Shown here piece by piece: positions 63,911 through 64,000 of a DNA stretch of 64,000 nucleotides. The stretch's first letter is position 1. Each line of letters begins with the position of its first letter. The notes beneath the pieces are model-generated. The model searched no databases, was not told the origin of the DNA, and saw only the letters and a program-made list of their open reading frames with translations. Source of the DNA: Holtermannia corniformis (taxonomy: Eukaryota > Basidiomycota > Tremellomycetes > Holtermanniales); assembly GCA_001599935.1 (NCBI GenBank), contig BCIJ01000004.1:473303-537302 (forward strand), written 5' to 3'. Both the position numbers and the translations under genes were made by a program.

Positions 63911-64000
63911 GGGCCTCGCCGAGAGAAGGCGATAGCCCGAAAGGAGAGGCGAGATCGACGCAGCGATCGGCCTCGGGGAAACGGGACTCTAGATCGCGCG
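63906..64000 (+). mobile_element. Start of an LTR of the family seen at 49452 (runs off the right edge)
   Basis: Bases from TGTGAGGGCCTC onwards match 49452-49546 with only one or two differences. The likely target duplication would be ATTTG (63901-63905); its partner lies outside the window. Whether a full element or a solo LTR follows is unknown. Confidence 0.8.

Noticed and set aside
1..64000. tRNA, rRNA, CRISPR arrays, operons with ribosome binding sites
   Set aside because: I looked for T-arm-like GGTTCRANYCC strings, rRNA landmarks and regularly spaced repeats and saw none. The genome is eukaryotic, so bacterial-type signals are not expected.

Overview
The window reads as nuclear DNA of a basidiomycete fungus. 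Genes are dense, GC is moderately high, and coding regions are split by many introns of about 45-60 bp with GTRNGT donors, CTRAC-type branch points and YAG acceptors. Gene content fits a fungus: KRE6/SKN1-type glucan synthesis protein, Mnn1-type mannosyltransferase, HAC1-like bZIP factor, Ngaro-type tyrosine-recombinase retrotransposon. I cannot place it more narrowly from this sequence. Protein calls come from reading translations and family motifs by eye, with no database search, so exon ends are approximate unless a site is described.

Layout. 1-11.3 kb: start of a Ser/Pro-rich protein (-), signal peptide peptidase (-), thiol/thiopurine-type methyltransferase (-), a P-loop protein resembling RHS/Crinkler NTPases (-), bystin ENP1 (+), Mnn1-like mannosyltransferase (-). 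12.1-13.7 kb: HAC1/XBP1-like bZIP gene (-) whose 3' part appears to need a non-spliceosomal, IRE1-type splice to reach its long C-terminus. 13.7-18.9 kb: gene-poor island with repeats and three very small two-exon genes, two of them clear paralogs. 18.9-31.4 kb: membrane-anchored protein, small ORF, KRE6/SKN1 family protein, coiled-coil protein, a third small-family member, cupin, SAS10/UTP3 (all +). 31.5-32.6 kb: WBP4-like U1-type zinc finger protein (-).

32.8-38.6 kb: a nearly complete Ngaro-like element with split direct repeats (A1-ORFs-B1-A2-...-B2), inserted between the divergent WBP4-like gene and BET4 (Rab geranylgeranyltransferase alpha, +). 41.3-47.4 kb: mitochondrial phosphate carrier (-) and glycine cleavage H protein (+), both with unusually long introns. 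47.4-51.4 kb: second gene-poor island with a solo LTR flanked by a 5-bp duplication, dispersed repeats and several tiny ORFs. 51.4-63.2 kb: F-box/WD40-like protein (-), ribosomal protein eS24 (+), secreted CREG-like protein (+), INCENP/Sli15 (-), haspin kinase (+), CoA-binding domain protein (-). 63.2-64 kb: 5' end of a second Ngaro-like copy interrupted by the start of the LTR family seen at 49.5 kb.

Functional links: INCENP and haspin are divergent neighbours about 214 bp apart and act in the same centromere pathway. ENP1, SAS10/UTP3 and eS24 all serve the small ribosomal subunit but are not adjacent. Most other neighbours look unrelated, as is usual in fungi.
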